Assembly (NCBI GenBank): GCA_020310875.1
Contig: CM035428.1
Span: 107,881,245-107,945,244, forward strand
Origin: Ceratopteris richardii
Taxonomy: Eukaryota; Streptophyta; Polypodiopsida; Polypodiales; Pteridaceae
Direction of reading: 5' to 3'
Length of the DNA stretch: 64,000 nucleotides
A model generated the notes under the pieces. The model searched no databases and was not told where the DNA came from. It saw only the letters and a program-made list of their open reading frames with translations. Positions within the stretch are counted from its first letter, which is position 1; each line of letters starts with the position of its first letter. Positions 22,505 through 32,605 of this stretch are shown here, in pieces. Both the position numbers and the translations under genes were made by a program.

Positions 22505-23190
22505 TATGTTTGAAGTATATGTACACCTCCGACGTCCTACTAGAGAGATGTCTCTCCTCCCAACCTTATGCCTCTATATGTAGCTACTCGAATCAACGAG
22601 GATCATAATATATATAAAGATATATACACATCATGTAGATAGGATACATAAATATAAAATGGAGTAGATATATTATGCATCACACATACATGCCTAAATG
22701 CACACATAAATATATATATACATACTAACATATTTACATGTACACATTTACACATAGACATATATACATGTACACATCACATATACATGCCTACATGCAC
22801 ACATAAACATATATATACATGCATACATATTTACATGTACATATTTACACATAGACACATATACATATATACATGTACACAATTATAAACACTTGCATAT
22901 ATTACATGAATACATGAATATTTTACATAAATGCATATGCATATATACATATGCATATTTAACACATGTATACATATATCACACACATGCAAACACATAC
23001 ATATACATGAAATACATATATATGCATAGTAACATATGTATACATATAATACACATGAATACACACACATATGCATACATACATGATAAATTTTGCTCCT
23101 CGAAGATAAAGCTATATATAAAATAATTAGGCATACCCCCGAGCTTCATGTTCTAACTTGGAAGAACATGATTTCATCTCTCTAGTAGGA
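22505..23190 (-). repeat. LTR-K fragment split by an AT/AC microsatellite
   Basis: 22520-22600 matches the TATA-box end of LTR-K (AGAGAGATG..CTCTCC.CCCAACC..ATGCCTCTATAT). 23080-23190 matches its other end, including the polypurine tract AGCTCGGGGGTA on the minus strand. Between them, 22610-23075 is ATAC/ATATAC low-complexity sequence. The middle of the LTR has been replaced or overrun by microsatellite. Confidence 0.5.
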
Positions 23191-23289
23191 TTCATCGTTA
23201 TTCAAGTTAATAAAAAAATCTATTATCTGATATCCATTCAGAAGCTTCAAGTTATTGATCGATAACTAGAGTAGAATTTACTATCTAAT

Positions 23290-25255
23290 CTGCTCATATG
23301 TTTTCATTATTGCCATCATTTTGGTAAGACATCAATATAGTCTCATCTTCATTATCCTTATTGATTTCATTTATTTCTTCTATTGTTAAATCTATGTTCT
23401 CATGAATCACATCATCTATTGATGGATTAATATCTATTTCTGGTAATTTCTCTTCCTCATCACTAGAATCAGCATGTAGAGAATTATCCTCTTCATAAAA
23501 AAGATTAGTATCATTATCACGTATAATGATTCTAATTTCTATTTCAGATGTTGATGTATCAGTATCTTATGCTGAATCATCAGGAGGACTTTCTTCGATC
23601 TCTCTAACAATAAACTATTCAAACAATGACCTACCTCTAGGTTGCACATGAGCATCTGGGTTTTCATAAAAAAATGCTTGTTCAATATGCCTAGGAAGAA
23701 TATATGGTTCTTTTGTAGCTCGCATTACCTTGGAAGAATCAATTGCCCAAAACCTAGATAATTCCTTTCTTAATGTGGAATTACTACCTTTATACTCCGC
23801 TCGAAACCAGTCAACCTTCAAAATGACCTATCAAAATATATAACAACAAAAACCCATTATTAGGTGCTTAAAAAATAACTAACTCTAAAAAAATTATATA
23901 AACTTTTTTCTACCTGTTTGAATGTACGAAATGAAATTTCGTAGATACTAACAATAGTTCCTACGTAACCAAGTTTGCTATCTATAAGGTTCCTGTCTTT
24001 TGAGCTAGCACGTGATAGTTGCTTGAAAGAAGCAACAATACTAGAATCCTCTGTTTTACATAAAGAATCAATGGCTTTGATTCTAATATGTTGTCCAAAA
24101 GCCCACATATTAGTGAACATTCGAGCCTGCAAAATAACTTCAATTACTAAATAGAAACTAACATACATATATGAAAAAAATAAAATATTATTTAATAAAA
24201 TTACCTTTCGTTCACAACCTATCATTAACTCTCTTTGCTCATCTGAGATTTCTTCATTATTTGCGTTGGCGCGTTGCAAACAACTACATAGCCAATCCGG
24301 GAAAGAATGTATATCTGTAATCTCATTATTATCGAGATTACGTCTAGATCTTTTGTTTTTTCGCCTTTTACTTCAGAGATTTTGAAGTTCCTCGTACTCG
24401 CTAAGGAATGCTTGCATGCATTCACTATTATATGCTACAAAAGTAGAAACATCATTTTTTTCTTGAAATGTAAATAAGAATGGAACCGCCTTACCTGATA
24501 ATACCTCATCTGTTATTTTTGAAGAAGACTCATTGGTCCATGCACATGGAGCTTCTTCATGAACTCTTTCAAGGTACTCACTAACGTAATACATGCACTC
24601 TTCAAGCATCCAACCCTTTGCCATGGATCCTTCTGGTTTTTCTCTTTGTCGCATATAACCTTTTAGTATTCCCATAAATTGCTCGACCCAAAACATCCAT
24701 CGAGTGTTGATAACACCTGCAATCTCTATCTCATCTACAAGATGGACTAATAAATGAACCTGAATATCAAAAAATGAAGTAGGAAGTTCTTTCTCCATCA
24801 AACATAGTAGCTCTTTGCATTCACGTTTTTTTTGTGGGATAGAGTTTTTGTCGATCTCTTTGGATGTAATCCACCTATACATATCATAAAAACAATTATA
24901 AATAAGTTAATTAAAAAATAAAAGATATCCAATATTCATACATATTAAATATAAAAGTATCATAATTACCTTATAAGTGATCCAAGGTGATAGATCACAT
25001 CTCGTACTCCTTTTGTTGTACATCCATCGATAACCAAAGGTAAAATATGTTTCAAAAAGTTATGCCAGTCATGGGTCTTTAACCCAGATAAGCTCTTATC
25101 ATCCATAGTAAACATGTTTTGAAACGATGCTCCATATCTTGTAGGAGTCTTAATCAATTGAATTCTATTATTGATAGTCTGTATCTCTTTTGTTGTAAGT
25201 ACCCAAGGAGCAGGTGCATAAGTCATTTCTTGTCAATGTCTATCAAAAACTCGCC
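23290..25255 (-). pseudogene. CACTA transposase TNPD (tnp2), C-terminal half
   Basis: Minus-strand exons at about 25255-24970, 24874-24205, 24126-23914 and 23827-23290, with GT/AG at the edges. The first encodes the end of the Transposase_21 region (PAPWVLTTKEIQTINN, LKTHDWHNFLKHILPLVIDG). The second is the DUF4218-type domain (FFDIQVHLLVHLVDEIEIAG, RWMFWVEQFMGILKGYMRQR, KPEGSMAKGWMLEE). The last two match the usual C-terminal segment (VDWFRAEY, EPYILPRHIEQAFFY) and an acidic tail. Stops occur at about 24371 (TGA) and 23612, and a one-base frameshift lies near 25233. The central exon that should precede it now lies inverted next door (25346-26489). Confidence 0.85.
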
Positions 25256-25345
25256 ATGTATATATGTATATTTATTTATTTACTTTTTTTAATATATCTT
25301 TTTTTTATAAACTTATAAGTTATTATCTGAAAAGTTTTTACCAAG

Positions 25346-26489
25346 TCAGAATATTCTTCCTACCTCACATTATGAAATGAAGAAGATAATCAACATATGC
25401 TTGTGGCTCCACGGATTAGACATATGTTTCAAAGCCCCGAATTATCAAAGCTTTTGACTTGGGGACATGATCATAAAAATACTGATGGAATAATCAGAAT
25501 TCCTCATGATAGTGTTGCTTTTCCGCATATTGATTCTACATGGCCTGAATTTGCACAAAATCCACAGAATCTAAAGTTAGGAGTTGCATTAGATGGGGTT
25601 AATCCATTCTCCATGAAATCTAGTAAATGCTCAACATGGCCAGTGGTAGTCATAAACTACAATCTTCCGCCATATCTTAGCATTAAAAAGGAACATTTAA
25701 TGCTTTCACTTTTAATCCCATGCAAAAGACAAGTTAAAGATATGAATGTATATCTTGCTCCTCTCATTGATGATCTTCAAGAGTTATAGAGAGGTATTAA
25801 TGTCATTGATGTATCGAAAAGCATCAATGAAAGACATATTACGGTTCGTGGTATGGTGGCTTGGACTATTCACGATTTTCCTGGATATGGTGTTTGTTCA
25901 GGTATTGATGTAATTTTTTTATTCAATATGCATGTAAATAAATATGATTTAATCTAATTATATTTTTATCATTTTCCATGATGAAGGAATATCTACTAAG
26001 GGTTATAAAGCTTGTCCATATTGTGGTGATTGGTTGAGATCAATCTATAGTAAGAATCTCAACAAAAATATTTATCTTTGACATCGACGATTCTTGCCTG
26101 ATGATCATCCATTAAGATCTAAAAGAGAAGCAATACATTTTAATGGGAAGCTTGAAACAGGTCAATATCCAAAACCTATGACACCTATGGATTGGTATAA
26201 AAAATGGACAGATGGACCTTTGATAGATCCAGAAGCAGAAATCTTTAGTGATGACTCAGATAATGAGTATGTGAACAGAGGTAAAGGAAAATTGGCACTC
26301 GCAGAGAACATATCAATATGGTATTCTTTGGAGTATTGGAAAGAGTTAAACATATGTCATCTTCTTGATCCTATGCATATATTAAAAAATATTGGTTATT
26401 CACTATGGCAGCATCTTCTTGGACTAAAAGATACCACAGCATCAAGGAATGATTTGAAAGATAAAAAATCCAAACCAAAGTTTGGCGAG
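25346..26489 (+). pseudogene. CACTA transposase TNPD (tnp2), catalytic central part, inverted in place
   Basis: The plus strand encodes the core Transposase_21 domain: NILPTSHYEMKKII, then PRIRHMFQSPELSKLL, WPEFAQNPQNLKLGVALDG (with the conserved Asp), PVVVINYNLPPYLSIKKEHL, LSLLIPCKR, VRGMVAWTIHDFPGYG. After an 85-bp intron (25902-25986) it continues with GYKACPYCGDW, LLDPMHILKN and a C-terminal DLKDKKSKPKFGE. It continues logically into the minus-strand exon that ends at 25255. The inversion edges are a 6-bp inverted pair, CTCGCC (25250-25255) and GGCGAG (26484-26489). A deletion with frameshift near 25400 removed the expected Cys-rich segment, and stops occur near 25787 and 26080. Confidence 0.85.
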
Positions 26490-27388
26490 GCTAGGTAAGT
26501 CTTCCACCTGCATCACCGAAGAGACCCCGACATCTGGGTGTCTCCCAGTTAAGAAAACCTCACCACGACCCTCTTTATCAAACGTAAAAGGCTTTATGCA
26601 AAGAACGTAACCGCTATATCAATGCCCACATGGACGTACATAAGCGGTATCCACAGAAGCGTACATGGTGTGTATGTGCTCAATATATGCAATAAAATGA
26701 CACTAAAAGGCTGAATACACAGCCCAAAAACTAGCCAATAACACCTGCAAGTGTCTGTCAACTCTGATGTTTTAGGCTTTAAAAACCTGCATAAATTTGC
26801 AGCGACTTCTCCCACCAAAACTGAAAACCCCTTGAGAAACCTGTAGTTTTACGAGTGTGGCTGAAAAATACAGCCCCAAAGGTTGATATTTATTGTCTGA
26901 GAAGTACAAGGAACACTCTTCTTGATGTTCTTGGACCTGTGTGAAGAGAACTACGTGCGAAAGTACTCCAAAATGGCTCCAAAAACACCCCAAAATTGCT
27001 TCAGAAATGGGCTTTAAAAGCAAAAATGAAGCTTTGAGGGACCAAAACTTGTTCAAGGTAATGTCAACCTTAGTCTTTCCCCTTCTTCAAACACCACAAG
27101 AGTGTAGCTTAGTGGCAAGTGATTGCCACGGTTAAGCGAGCTCTGGGGGGAACAATACTGGGATGGGTGACCTCCCGGGAAGTACCGGGAACCTCTATAT
27201 TCCTTGATCGTTGAGGTCCTCCCTCGCACGCAGCCAACGACGCCAACGGTGACTTCGGTGACTCGGATGACAAGGGATGCCAAGGTCTATGCCTTGGTTG
27301 CCACCTTAGTCGAAAGCCTGGGGGGGGGTGCTCGCTTCGCTCGCACAAAAGGAACAAAGCTTTTTGCCTCGAACTGCTCTGATACCAG
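26490..27388 (-). mobile_element. Leader-like segment downstream of an inverted LTR and primer site
   Basis: Read on the minus strand it follows LTR 27389-27686 and the primer site (TGGTATCAGAGC, 27376-27387), so it is in the position of a retrotransposon leader or truncated interior. About 900 bp, no Gag frame. It contains the 5S-rRNA-like block at 27105-27193. Its left edge coincides with the inversion breakpoint at 26489/26490. It may be copia C's own leader, flipped together with the LTR, or a separate truncated element. Confidence 0.55.
27105..27193 (+). ncRNA. 5S rRNA-like sequence with pol III internal promoter boxes
   Basis: The plus strand resembles the 3' half of plant 5S rRNA. GTTAAGCGAGCTC (27131-27143) corresponds to the A box (GTTAAGCGTGCTT). 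ATACTGGGATG follows, and GGATGGGTGACCTCCCGG (27161-27178) with GGAAGT matches the C box (GGATGGGTGACCTCCTGG) with one change. The 5' half of 5S is not recognisable. It is therefore a derived 5S-type promoter or a fragment, not a full gene. Cassandra TRIM elements are known to carry such 5S sequence in their LTRs; here it lies next to an LTR, not inside it. Confidence 0.65.
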
Positions 27389-27686
27389 TGAAGTATTTCC
27401 ATGGCGATGCACCACACTGCACTCTCCTTCTCGAGAGCTCCACGACGATATGCTCGGAGTAGAAAAACCGAGCTCCTGACGCCGAACACAGTACTCCGCA
27501 CAGAGGCTGTAGAATACGCAGAAAACACAGTACATAGGGAGCACGAAGACAGACTTCTTAGGTCTTACAAATGCGGTCAAACTTACAGTATGTGACTGAC
27601 TAGGCCACTATATGTTTTATTAAAGAACATATACAAAGAAGTGTCCGGTGGCCATTTGGCCTTTCACATGGACACTAACGGTAACA
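27389..27686 (-). repeat. Inverted LTR of the copia C family with adjacent primer site
   Basis: On the minus strand: TGTTACCGTTAGTGTCC...ATGGAAATACTTCA, 298 bp. By hand alignment it differs from the C 3' LTR (32277-32573) by 11 substitutions and one indel. The primer site follows one base later on the minus strand (27376-27387). Its orientation is opposite to that of copia C. Confidence 0.9.
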
Positions 27687-28081
27687 ATATATATATGCAT
27701 AAATAAATATATATATATATATATAAATCCAAACAATCAAATTTTTTCGCGAATATATTTGAAAGATGCATTAATAGTTTTAAAAAATGCGGGGACAGAA
27801 AGTGTCCATTCAATTCAACTTCTTGTTCTTACCTTATCTAAAGTAAGAATAAAAACAGTGGAGTCAGTGATTCACTATGCAGGTAGACAAGTCAGTACTT
27901 GCAGTTTTATGATACTTTGACACTGGTCATATGCTAATTTTGCAGAGGATACTCTGGCAAAATTTTTCCAGATTTCTGGTTTAGTCAACTATATAGTGGT
28001 CGATTTACTCCTTGATACACTTATTTGTTGGTGTTTGGACTCTTCTCGCTCCATTATCATTCTATTCAGCTCTCTACGATC

Positions 28082-30160
28082 ATGGCATCAGAGGTCTCAG
28101 GCACATCCGGTGGATCAGGGTCTAGTGCTAGCGTTCCGAGGAGGAGCTATAACTTGCAGGGCAAAGACCATTTTGAGATCCGAAAATTTGATGGCACAAA
28201 CTTTGCTCTATGGAAGAATCAGATTAAAGATGTGCTGATTCAAAGAAGGCAATGGAAGCCAGTAAATGGGATTTCAAAGAAGCTTGCTGACATGGATGAA
28301 GATGATTGGGATGAGTTAGATGAAATGGCCAGGTCTACCATTAGCTTGCACCTGGCAGATAATGTTTACTTTACAGTATTAGACTGTGAAAGTGCAGAGG
28401 AGCTTTGGAAGAAGTTATGCAATACATATGAAAAAGAGACGGCATCAAATAAAGTATATCTGATGAGAAAATTATACGACCTTCGTATGAAGGACACAGA
28501 TAGTGTTGCTGCTCATCTAAATGAGTTTGATGCCATATTCTCCGAGTTACAGGCTCAAAAAATGGATATGGACAATGAAATGAAAGCAGTATTGCTGTTA
28601 TGCACCCTACCATCATCATGGGATACATTTTGCACAGCTATTAGCAATAGTGCACCAGGTGGTAAACTTGTCTATGATGACATATGTGGAGCACTCTTGA
28701 GTGAGGAGATTCGTAGAAAATCTATGGTTGGCACTCAGAGTGGAGATGCATATAATGTTCGTGATTCTTACCAAGGAAAGAATCAACAACGTGGCAGGAG
28801 CAAGAACAAGGAAAAGAATGGTCAACGGAATAAGAGCAGAAGTAAATCAAGGAAGAGGGATATTGAATGCCATTATTGTCATAAGAAAGGACACATGAAG
28901 AAAGACTGTTATGCATTAAAGAATGCTAAAGGTAAAGGACAGAATGTTGATGGGCATGTTAAACAGTTACCTGCACCATCTACTTTGACTGTGAAGATTG
29001 AAGAAATTAATGCTATTTCTGATGATGCTGATGTGTTGACACTTGATAGTACTGTGCCATCTGAGGCACTTATGGCTGATTCTCTTTCCCACACCTGGCT
29101 GCTAGATTCTGGTGCTTCTTTCCATGTGACACCACATAGAGAATGGTTCTCTAATTATGCAGCAAAGTCTCTTGGTACCGTGAGACTTGGTGACTCTTAC
29201 CAGTGTGATGTTGTGGGGATTGGAGATGTGGTTGTGCAGTTCATTGACGGTTCAAAATTTACTATGCATAATGTACGCCATGTACCTCAGTTATCACGCA
29301 GTTTGATGTCAGTTGGTCAACTTGATGACCTTGGTTACAAGGTGGTCTTCTATGCTCAGTCCTTTCGTATATCAAAGGGCAATATGATTATTGCAAAAGG
29401 AAGGAAAGTTGGCTCACTTTACCCTTTATTTGTATCACAGAAAGAACACTTGTTAGCTGTTACTGAACAGCCTATGGCTTGTATTTGGCATGGTCATTTG
29501 GGCCATATATCTCGTAGTGGAATGGAAAATCTTTCTCGTTCTGGCTACTTACCTGTGTTATCTTTCTCTGATTTTTCATTTTGTGAGCATTGTCAATATG
29601 GAAAGCAAACCAGAAATGTGCATAAAACGCACATTGACTCTTCAATTCAGCCTTTAGATCTTGTTCATACAGATGTGTGTGGTCCTATGCCCACTAGGTC
29701 CTTAGGTGGTTCTCTTTACTTTGTCACTTTCATAGATGATGCTACTAGAAAAGTCTGGGTATATCCTATCAAATCGAAGGATGATGTATTCCCTACTTTC
29801 AGAAAATGGCTTGCTTCAGTTGAGACTGAAAAAGGAACTAAGCTTAAGGCTTTACGTTCAGATAATGGGGGTGAGTATACCTCACATGAATTCAGCCTTT
29901 TCTGTCAGTGTAGAGGGATTCGTAGAGAGTTTACAGCTCCTTATACCCCAGTACAGAATGGTGTAGTTGAGAGGATGAATAGAACTATTCAAGATAGAGT
30001 AGTCTCTATGTTGCATCATGCAAACCTCTCACAAGGTTTTTGGGCAGAAGCAGTATTGACTGCAGTTCATGTGATTAACCTTTCACCTAGTATTGCCAAA
30101 GGTCTGAAAGTGGCACAAGAGTTATGGACAGGGAAACCACCATATTATGATCATCTTTGA
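28082..30160 (+). CDS. copia C gag-protease-integrase (first part of gag-pol)
   Basis: 693 codons from ATG 28082 (MASEVSGTSG); an ATG at 28025 is in frame but this one fits copia Gag starts. Order: Gag (FEIRKFDGTNFALWKNQIKD, residues ~35-230), CCHC knuckle CHYCHKKGHMKKDC (from ~263), aspartic protease WLLDSGASFHVT (~338-349), GAG-pre-integrase WHGHLGHISRSGMENL (~470), integrase core with Asp531, Asp594 and Glu630 (HTDVCGP, LRSDNGGEY, VVERMN), a DX62DX35E triad. It ends at TGA 30158-30160, where a CGA Arg codon is expected (the frame continues VFGCEAYVHIP). The rest of pol continues in the same frame. As written it would make Gag, protease and a C-terminally truncated integrase. Confidence 0.9.
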   Translation: MASEVSGTSGGSGSSASVPRRSYNLQGKDHFEIRKFDGTNFALWKNQIKDVLIQRRQWKPVNGISKKLADMDEDDWDELDEMARSTISLHLADNVYFTVLDCESAEELWKKLCNTYEKETASNKVYLMRKLYDLRMKDTDSVAAHLNEFDAIFSELQAQKMDMDNEMKAVLLLCTLPSSWDTFCTAISNSAPGGKLVYDDICGALLSEEIRRKSMVGTQSGDAYNVRDSYQGKNQQRGRSKNKEKNGQRNKSRSKSRKRDIECHYCHKKGHMKKDCYALKNAKGKGQNVDGHVKQLPAPSTLTVKIEEINAISDDADVLTLDSTVPSEALMADSLSHTWLLDSGASFHVTPHREWFSNYAAKSLGTVRLGDSYQCDVVGIGDVVVQFIDGSKFTMHNVRHVPQLSRSLMSVGQLDDLGYKVVFYAQSFRISKGNMIIAKGRKVGSLYPLFVSQKEHLLAVTEQPMACIWHGHLGHISRSGMENLSRSGYLPVLSFSDFSFCEHCQYGKQTRNVHKTHIDSSIQPLDLVHTDVCGPMPTRSLGGSLYFVTFIDDATRKVWVYPIKSKDDVFPTFRKWLASVETEKGTKLKALRSDNGGEYTSHEFSLFCQCRGIRREFTAPYTPVQNGVVERMNRTIQDRVVSMLHHANLSQGFWAEAVLTAVHVINLSPSIAKGLKVAQELWTGKPPYYDHL

Positions 30161-32128
30161 GTTTTTGGGTGTGAAGCATATGTTCATATACCCAAGAATC
30201 TTAGACAGAAGTTGGACCATAAGTCAAAGAAATGCATTTTTCTTGGATATGGTCGAGAAGGACAATTTGGATATCGCTTATGGGATCCTGAAACACGGTC
30301 AATGATCAGAAGTAGTGATGTCATTTTTAATGAGTCTAAGATGCATAAACAGCCGATTAAGGAGGTTGAAGTGAGAAGAGTGGTGTTTGAGGATAGTAGT
30401 CCTTCGGTTAGCATGCATAAAAATGCTGCACATAGGGATGTTCAAGAGAATGTCCATTCAGATCAGTCTGCACATGTTCCTGTTCAGCAACCATTGAGAC
30501 GTTCTGCACGTGTCTCATATCCACCTGATAGATATGTTCCACGTTTTGATTTTGTTATGCTAACAGATGCCAGTGAGCCCTCTTGCTACAAAGAGGCTAT
30601 GCAGACAGAGGATCATGTCAAGTGGGAGCGTGCCATGAAGAGTGAGTTGGATTCTATTCACAAGAATGGTACTTGGGACTTAGTACCTTTGCCAAAGGGC
30701 AGGAAAGCTTTACCATGTAAATGGGTATATAAGCTGAAATTCACATCAGATAGTGCTTCTCCAAAATATAAAGCACGACTTGTTGCAAAGGGTTTTAAGC
30801 AACAACATGGTGTTGATTTTGAGGAAATCTTCTCTCCAGTGGTCAAGATGACTACTTTGCACATGTTGCTTGGATTCGTTGCAATGGAGGACTTAGAGCT
30901 AGTCCAAATGGATGTGAAAACAACTTTCTTGCATGGAGATCTTACAGATGAGATCTATATGGAACAACCAGAGGGTTATGTAGTTCCTGGCAAGGAAAGT
31001 CTAGTTTGTAAGCTCAAGAAGAGCTTGTATGGACTTAAACAGTCTCCTAGACAATGGTACCAAAAGTTTGATGCTTTTATGAAGTCCCAAGGCTATTCTC
31101 GGAGCAATGAGGATCATTGTCTCTACACAAAGAGATGTTCTGATGGCAGCTTCATATGCTTGATACTTTACGTCAATGATATGTTGATTGCTGGGAAGTC
31201 CTCTTATGATTTGTCAATTCTCAAAAAGAAGTTGAGTCAGACATTTGATATGAAGGATTTGGGGGATGCCAAACATATTCTTGGCATGCGCATTACTCGT
31301 GATAGGAGTAAAAGATGCATATACTTGTCTCAAAGTGAGTACATATCCAAAGTACTTCACCGATTCAATATGCAGGGTGGAAAGGCATTGAGTACACCTT
31401 TACCCACATATGTGAAATTGAGCAAGGATGATTGCCCCAAATCAGATGAGGAAAAGGAATTCATGACCAAAATTCCCTATCAGTCTACTATTGGTAGTCT
31501 CATGTATGCTATGGTAGCTACGAGACCAGACATTGCATTTGCAGTGGGAGTTGTGAGCAGATATATGTCTAATCCTGGCAAGAAACATTGGGAAGCGGTC
31601 AAAATGATTTTGAGATATCTAAGTGGCACTAAGGACAAGTGTCTATGCTTAGGTAGAGGGAAAGCATCCATTATTGGTTACACAGATTCTGACTATGCTG
31701 GTTGTGTAGACAATCGTAAGTCTACATCAGGGTACATTTTTCATTTTGCTGGAGGTGCTATCTCTTGGAGATCTCGTCTTCAAGAATGTACAACTGTTTC
31801 CACCACAGAAGCAGAGTATGTTGCAGCAAGTGGGGCATGTAAGGAAGCATTGTGGCTTTCTCGTCTTGCTTGTGATATGGGTTTGCCTCAGCATGTACCT
31901 CACTTGCTCAGTGATAGTCAGAGTGCCATTGCTTTGGCTAAGAATCCGGTCTATCATGCAAAGACCAAGCACATTGAGGTGAGGTATCACTTCATTAGAG
32001 ATTGCTTAGCCACTGAGAGCATTATTCTTGAGAAGGTTCACACTCGAGATAATGCTGCAGATGCTTTGACTAAAGCTCTACCACAGGATAGCTTTCGACA
32101 CTGTTGTCACTTGATGGGGGTTACTTGA
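30161..32128 (+). CDS. copia C RT-RNase H (second part of gag-pol)
   Basis: Same frame as the preceding CDS, separated only by the TGA at 30158-30160; the first internal ATG is at 30212. It holds the linker (CIFLGYGREGQFGYRLWDPE), RT (WVYKLKFTSDSASPKYKARL, LVQMDVKTTFLHGDL, SLYGLKQSPRQWYQKF) and RNase H (GYTDSDYAGCVDNRKSTSGY, STTEAEYVAA, HAKTKHIEVRYHFIRD). The RT catalytic motif is LYVNDML instead of YVDD: the first Asp is Asn (AAT, 31175-31177). The related copia F has the same Asn. That change should abolish polymerisation. No other stops or frameshifts were found up to the TGA at 32126-32128 after HLMGVT. Confidence 0.9.
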   Translation, partial: VFGCEAYVHIPKNLRQKLDHKSKKCIFLGYGREGQFGYRLWDPETRSMIRSSDVIFNESKMHKQPIKEVEVRRVVFEDSSPSVSMHKNAAHRDVQENVHSDQSAHVPVQQPLRRSARVSYPPDRYVPRFDFVMLTDASEPSCYKEAMQTEDHVKWERAMKSELDSIHKNGTWDLVPLPKGRKALPCKWVYKLKFTSDSASPKYKARLVAKGFKQQHGVDFEEIFSPVVKMTTLHMLLGFVAMEDLELVQMDVKTTFLHGDLTDEIYMEQPEGYVVPGKESLVCKLKKSLYGLKQSPRQWYQKFDAFMKSQGYSRSNEDHCLYTKRCSDGSFICLILYVNDMLIAGKSSYDLSILKKKLSQTFDMKDLGDAKHILGMRITRDRSKRCIYLSQSEYISKVLHRFNMQGGKALSTPLPTYVKLSKDDCPKSDEEKEFMTKIPYQSTIGSLMYAMVATRPDIAFAVGVVSRYMSNPGKKHWEAVKMILRYLSGTKDKCLCLGRGKASIIGYTDSDYAGCVDNRKSTSGYIFHFAGGAISWRSRLQECTTVSTTEAEYVAASGACKEALWLSRLACDMGLPQHVPHLLSDSQSAIALAKNPVYHAKTKHIEVRYHFIRDCLATESIILEKVHTRDNAADALTKALPQDSFRHCCHLMGVT

Positions 32129-32276
32129 TTCTTGATCTTACGCAGTCACTTGTATACTGTGTAACATGCCCATCAGGTGGGAGGTATAGTTTGTATACTT
32201 ACACTCAGGTATTCTTTATCATTCTTTCTTTTTTCTCCCATAGTTACTCTGGCCATATTGGCCTTTAGTGGGAGAT

Positions 32277-32573
32277 TGTTACCGTTAGTGTCCATGTGAA
32301 AGGCCAAATGGCCACCGAACACTTCTTTGTATATGTTCTTTAATAAAACATATAGTGGCCTGGTCAGTCACAGACTGTAAGTTCGACCGCATTTGTAAGA
32401 CCTAAGAAGTCTGTCTTCGTGCTCCCTGTGTACTGTGTTTTCTGCGTCTTCTACAGCCTGTGTGCGGAGTACTGTGTGCGGCATCAAGAGCTCGATTTTT
32501 CTACTCCGAGCATATCGTCGTGGAGCTCTCGAGAAGGAGAGTGCAGTGTGGTGCATCGCATGGAAATACTTCA
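32277..32573 (+). repeat. 3' LTR of copia C
   Basis: 297 bp, TGTTACC...TACTTCA, preceded by a polypurine tract and followed by TATAT. Homologous LTRs: inverted at 27389-27686 and in copia F at 47428-47725. Confidence 0.93.
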
Positions 32574-32605
32574 TATATAAATAAATAGAAAATTGAAAAT
32601 TATAC

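Larger units (their letters stand above)
27687..32573 (+). mobile_element. copia C, near-intact coding region, in a TNPD intron
   Basis: A copia element with a single uninterrupted gag-pol frame apart from one TGA. It has a polypurine tract (GGCCTTTAGTGGGAGAT, 32260-32276) and a 3' LTR (32277-32573). It sits in the intron between TNPD exon 32606-32991 and the exon now at 25346. The right flank TATAT (32574-32578) and the re-oriented left flank give 4 of 5 matching TSD bases. No direct 5' LTR precedes the gag; the only candidate is the inverted LTR at 27389-27686. It is the youngest-looking coding sequence in the window. Confidence 0.85.

Noticed and set aside
26594..27056. Small secreted or membrane proteins in the leader-like segment
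   Set aside because: No supporting context; the segment is the region after a retrotransposon primer site and shows no Gag similarity.
27105..27193. Complete 5S rRNA gene
   Set aside because: Only the 3' half with the internal promoter is recognisable; the 5' half and a T-run terminator are not seen.
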